7,166 nt of DNA, from assembly GCA_003228965.1 (NCBI GenBank), contig QIGP01000420.1, positions 1 to 7,166 of the forward strand, written 5' to 3'. This stretch comes from Gammaproteobacteria bacterium. GTDB taxonomy: Bacteria > Pseudomonadota > Gammaproteobacteria > Steroidobacterales > SZUA-146. The notes beneath the pieces are model-generated. The model was given only the letters and a program-made list of their open reading frames with translations. It was not told where the DNA came from and made no database searches. This document shows, piece by piece, positions 4,478 to 7,166 of the stretch (positions are counted from its first letter, which is position 1; each line of letters starts with the position of its first letter). The translations under genes and the position numbers were made by a program.

Positions 4478-7166
4478 AACATACAGAAACAGCCATTCGA
4501 CGGCCTGTCGGCATCACCATGATATTCGTGGCCCTCTGCCTTGTTGGCTTAATTTCATCCCACCTCCTGCCACTTGAAAAATGGCCGGATGTAGAGTGGC
4601 CCGGTATTTTCGTGCAAGTCCCTTACCCTGGTTCTACGCCTGCCGAGGTAGAACGTGTCATTACCCGTCCACTGGAAGAGGCGCTCGCCACCCTCAGCGG
4701 CGTCGAAGACATGCAGTCCTGGAGCAACAGCAACGAATCGCGCATATTCGTCCAGTTCAAACTCGGCGAAGAAGCCCAGGCCAAAGGCATTGAGGCACGT
4801 GCACGGCTTGATGCGGCCCGCGATCAACTACCAGCCGATGTACGTAACGTGTTCGTGTTTACAGGCTCGTTGGCCGATCAACCGGTCTTGGTACTACGCA
4901 TCTCAAGCGAACGCGACCTGTCTCAGTCCTACGACATGCTCGATAAGTTACTTAAACGTCGTATCGAGCGCGTCGAAGGAGTCTCCCGGGTTGAACTACA
5001 GGGCGTAGACCCCTCCGAAATTCGCATTCTGCTCGATCCAGGCCGACTGTCGGCCCACAACGTCGACGCGCGTCAAGTTCGCGACGCACTGAGACGCGCG
5101 AACTTTTCGATGAGCGCTGGAACTATTACCGACAACAATTTGCGCTTAAACGTAAGACCTGAAGGTAAGTTCACCAAAATTGAACAGTTTCGCGAGTTCA
5201 AAATTGGCACGGGCAACCTGACTCTCGACGACGTAGCCGACGTTGAGCTACGAATTCCCGAGCGTAACTACGGGCGACACCTCGATCGTACTTACGCCAT
5301 TGGCATAAATATCTTCAAGAGCACCGGCGCCAATATCGTAGAAGTCACCGACCGGGTATTAAAAGAAGTGGACAAAGTGCGCAGTTCGCCACAACTACGC
5401 GATGTGAAAATATTCGAACTGCAAAACCAGGGCGACAACATTCGAGAGACGTTGTCCGACCTGGTGGTATCGGGGCTCGTCGGCGCCCTCCTGGCCATCC
5501 TCGTTTTGTATTTATTCCTGCGCCAGCTGTCGACCACTTTGATTGTTACTCTGTCCGTTCCGTTGTCGCTTCTGATCACCCTGGCGGCGCTCTACTTCTT
5601 CGGGCTCTCGCTAAACGTGCTGTCCATGATGGGTATGATGCTCGCCGTTGGCATGCTCGTAGACAACGCCGTAGTTGTCACCGAAAACGTCTTCCGGCGA
5701 CGTCAAATGGACGACTCTCACCCGTTGGCAACAACTACTAAAGCTGTCAACGAAGTTGGCCTGGCCGTTATCGCCGGCACCTTCACCTCAATCAGCGTCT
5801 TTCTTCCAATTATATTCGGTGAAAAGAATCAGCTGTCCATATTTCTGACTCACGTAGCCTTGGCCATTACAGTGGCCATGCTTGCCTCACTTGTTATCTC
5901 ACAAACGCTCGTGCCGATGCTCGCTGCACGCGTCAAGATACCACCGCCCAAATCGTCATCGTCGTTCATGAATCGCCTCACCGCGTGGTACGGAGGCACT
6001 TTGGCCGGCGCGCTCAAACGTCCCTGGACCATGTTCGTGGTGACATTGCTATTGTTGGGTTCGGGCGCCGGCGCCGTCAAACTTGTGCACGTTGACATGT
6101 TTCCTCAAGAGGCGGGGAGACGCCTTTTCATGCCTTATTACTTGAAAGCCAACTACCCTCTTAAGACCGTTAAGCAAGCCGTCGACAAAGTCGAAGACTA
6201 TCTTTACAGCAATAAAGAGCGCCTGAATATTGATGCGGTTTACTCTTACTACAACGAAGAAGAAGCTCAGTCGACGCTCTTGTTAACCGACGACGACATT
6301 GCCACTAAAAGCACCAAAGAAATCATTGCACTTATTAGTGAAGAGATTCCCGAAATTATTATTGGGGAGCCCAGTTTCAAATTTGATGACGAAGGTGGCG
6401 GCACCGGCTTTACACTCCAGATCCAGGGCGACTCGAGCGAACAACTCGCCATTAACGCACGCGAAGTCCTTCCCATACTCAGTCAAGTCGAAGGTCTCGA
6501 AGATGTGCGTCTTGAAAATTTTGAAAAAGAGCAAGAACTCCAGGTTGTTGTCGACCGTGAGAAAGCCGCTCGCTTCGGACTGTCGCCAATGGCGGTTGCA
6601 AGCGCCGTATCGGTAGCCATGCGTGGTGAAAACTTGCGCGAATTTCGCGCAGAAAATGGCGAGGTAGACGTACGACTGGCGTTCCAGGATGACCAGCAAC
6701 AAACCATCGCAAACCTGGCAAAACTGCCTTTGTACACAGATGCTGGCGAGCAAATTGAACTTAGCTCGGTAGCCCGTTTCCACGTGAACTACGGGCCGCA
6801 GCTCATTCGACGAGTGAAACGCAATACCGCTGTCATCATCGAAGCAAACTACGTCGAAGGCAGCTCAATTGAGGCCGTGAAGCCCGGCGTCGAGCGCGCC
6901 ATGGAAAGCTATAAACTCCCTGTGGGATACAGCTGGCAGCTTGGACGCGGATACGATCAATCGAACGATGCCCAGAAGCAAATGCTGATCAACACAGTCC
7001 TGGCTGTCCTGCTAATTTACTTCGTAATGGCGGCCATGTTCGAATCACTGCTCTACCCCCTGTCCATCATGATTTCAATTGCTCTGTCCGTTGTAGGCGT
7101 CTACTGGTTCTTCGCAATAACAGGAACAACCTTCTCGTTCATGGCGTCCATCGGGATACTGATATT
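4474..7166 (+). CDS. RND-family inner-membrane efflux permease, second of a tandem pair, 3' truncated by the window
   Basis: I translated this frame directly: it is open for 897 codons plus two bases and runs off the window, so it is partial only because of the window edge. It is an AcrB-superfamily permease: AIRRPVG then TM1 (about 12-30), first periplasmic loop (about 31-328, with YPGSTPAEVE and ITRPLEEALA), TM2-TM6 (about 330-480), a short linker (PPPKSSSS), TM7 (about 518-536), second periplasmic loop (about 537-836, containing an acidic, Gly-rich stretch at 637-645), TM8 and TM9 (about 838-880), and the beginning of TM10. By comparison with the first pump about 115-140 residues are missing. 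TM4 has D397-N398, again one Asp followed by Asn, and is rich in Met (M385, M386, M388, M389, M394). The only Cys seen is C22 in TM1. The two pumps are strongly diverged, so they are not a recent duplication. Substrate unknown. Confidence 0.93.
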   Translation, partial: MKHTETAIRRPVGITMIFVALCLVGLISSHLLPLEKWPDVEWPGIFVQVPYPGSTPAEVERVITRPLEEALATLSGVEDMQSWSNSNESRIFVQFKLGEEAQAKGIEARARLDAARDQLPADVRNVFVFTGSLADQPVLVLRISSERDLSQSYDMLDKLLKRRIERVEGVSRVELQGVDPSEIRILLDPGRLSAHNVDARQVRDALRRANFSMSAGTITDNNLRLNVRPEGKFTKIEQFREFKIGTGNLTLDDVADVELRIPERNYGRHLDRTYAIGINIFKSTGANIVEVTDRVLKEVDKVRSSPQLRDVKIFELQNQGDNIRETLSDLVVSGLVGALLAILVLYLFLRQLSTTLIVTLSVPLSLLITLAALYFFGLSLNVLSMMGMMLAVGMLVDNAVVVTENVFRRRQMDDSHPLATTTKAVNEVGLAVIAGTFTSISVFLPIIFGEKNQLSIFLTHVALAITVAMLASLVISQTLVPMLAARVKIPPPKSSSSFMNRLTAWYGGTLAGALKRPWTMFVVTLLLLGSGAGAVKLVHVDMFPQEAGRRLFMPYYLKANYPLKTVKQAVDKVEDYLYSNKERLNIDAVYSYYNEEEAQSTLLLTDDDIATKSTKEIIALISEEIPEIIIGEPSFKFDDEGGGTGFTLQIQGDSSEQLAINAREVLPILSQVEGLEDVRLENFEKEQELQVVVDREKAARFGLSPMAVASAVSVAMRGENLREFRAENGEVDVRLAFQDDQQQTIANLAKLPLYTDAGEQIELSSVARFHVNYGPQLIRRVKRNTAVIIEANYVEGSSIEAVKPGVERAMESYKLPVGYSWQLGRGYDQSNDAQKQMLINTVLAVLLIYFVMAAMFESLLYPLSIMISIALSVVGVYWFFAITGTTFSFMASIGILI

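Noticed and set aside
4006..4482. Minus-strand open frame of 158 codons over the end of the first pump
   Set aside because: It is the complement of the TM9-TM12 coding region and spans the ATGA junction. Nothing in its translation resembles a known protein.
4581..5008. Plus-strand open frames of 70 and 117 codons (4581-4793 and 4655-5008)
   Set aside because: They run out of frame inside the second pump, whose own frame is uninterrupted and matches the RND N-terminal loop throughout this stretch.
5075..5105. Inverted repeat with nine-base arms (5075-5083 and 5097-5105) and a 13-base loop in the second pump
   Set aside because: With a loop this long, a nine-base match is expected about once by chance in a window of this size, and it sits in ordinary coding sequence.
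6283..6783. Minus-strand open frame of 166 codons antisense to the second pump
   Set aside because: It lies wholly inside a clear RND coding frame, its translation shows no recognisable domain, and two other minus-strand frames overlap it. It is an antisense shadow.
1253..7166. Heavy-metal (CzcA/CusA) pump assignment for either permease
   Set aside because: The TM4 motif and the N-terminal segments match drug-type COG0841 pumps better, and I see no CusA-like Met triad or His-rich metal-binding domain apart from the short HDHED in a linker.

Overview
The window holds three co-directional genes on the + strand that together read as most of a tripartite RND (resistance-nodulation-division) efflux operon: a periplasmic adaptor lipoprotein (56-1168), a first inner-membrane RND permease (1253-4477), and a second, clearly different RND permease (4474 to the window end, cut off). 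Nothing on the minus strand looks like a real gene. The architecture requires a two-membrane cell, and the protein style (lipobox adaptor, COG0841-type permeases) with roughly half G+C and mixed third positions fits a Gram-negative proteobacterium, most likely a gammaproteobacterium. I cannot name a genus.

Layout. Bases 1-55 are leader sequence with a weak GAGA Shine-Dalgarno before the adaptor start; there is too little to recognise a promoter or the end of an upstream gene. After the adaptor comes an 84-base gap with a similarly placed GAGA, then the first permease. Its stop overlaps the start of the second permease by four bases (ATGA), so these two are very likely translationally coupled. 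The second permease is open through the last base and stops at about the beginning of its tenth membrane helix, so roughly 115-140 residues lie outside. No outer-membrane channel (TolC/OprM type) and no regulator gene is visible.

How the parts should work. The permeases would sit as trimers in the inner membrane and use the proton gradient to move substrates from periplasm or membrane into a channel. The adaptor would bridge them to an outer-membrane factor encoded elsewhere. One adaptor with two unlike permeases invites comparison with E. coli MdtABC, where MdtB and MdtC form a mixed trimer, although these sequences look like a different clade from MdtB/MdtC.

The window is not a wholly new system: I recall similar adaptor-permease-permease sets as common but poorly characterised in proteobacteria. 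The points worth a second look are the altered proton-relay residues (Asp-Asn in TM4, and Asn for the TM10 Lys in the first pump), an adaptor hairpin one heptad shorter per helix than AcrA with Pro at the tip Ser position, an extra hydrophobic segment between TM6 and TM7 of the first pump, a Met-rich TM4 in the second pump, and a 21-base near-perfect palindrome inside the adaptor gene.
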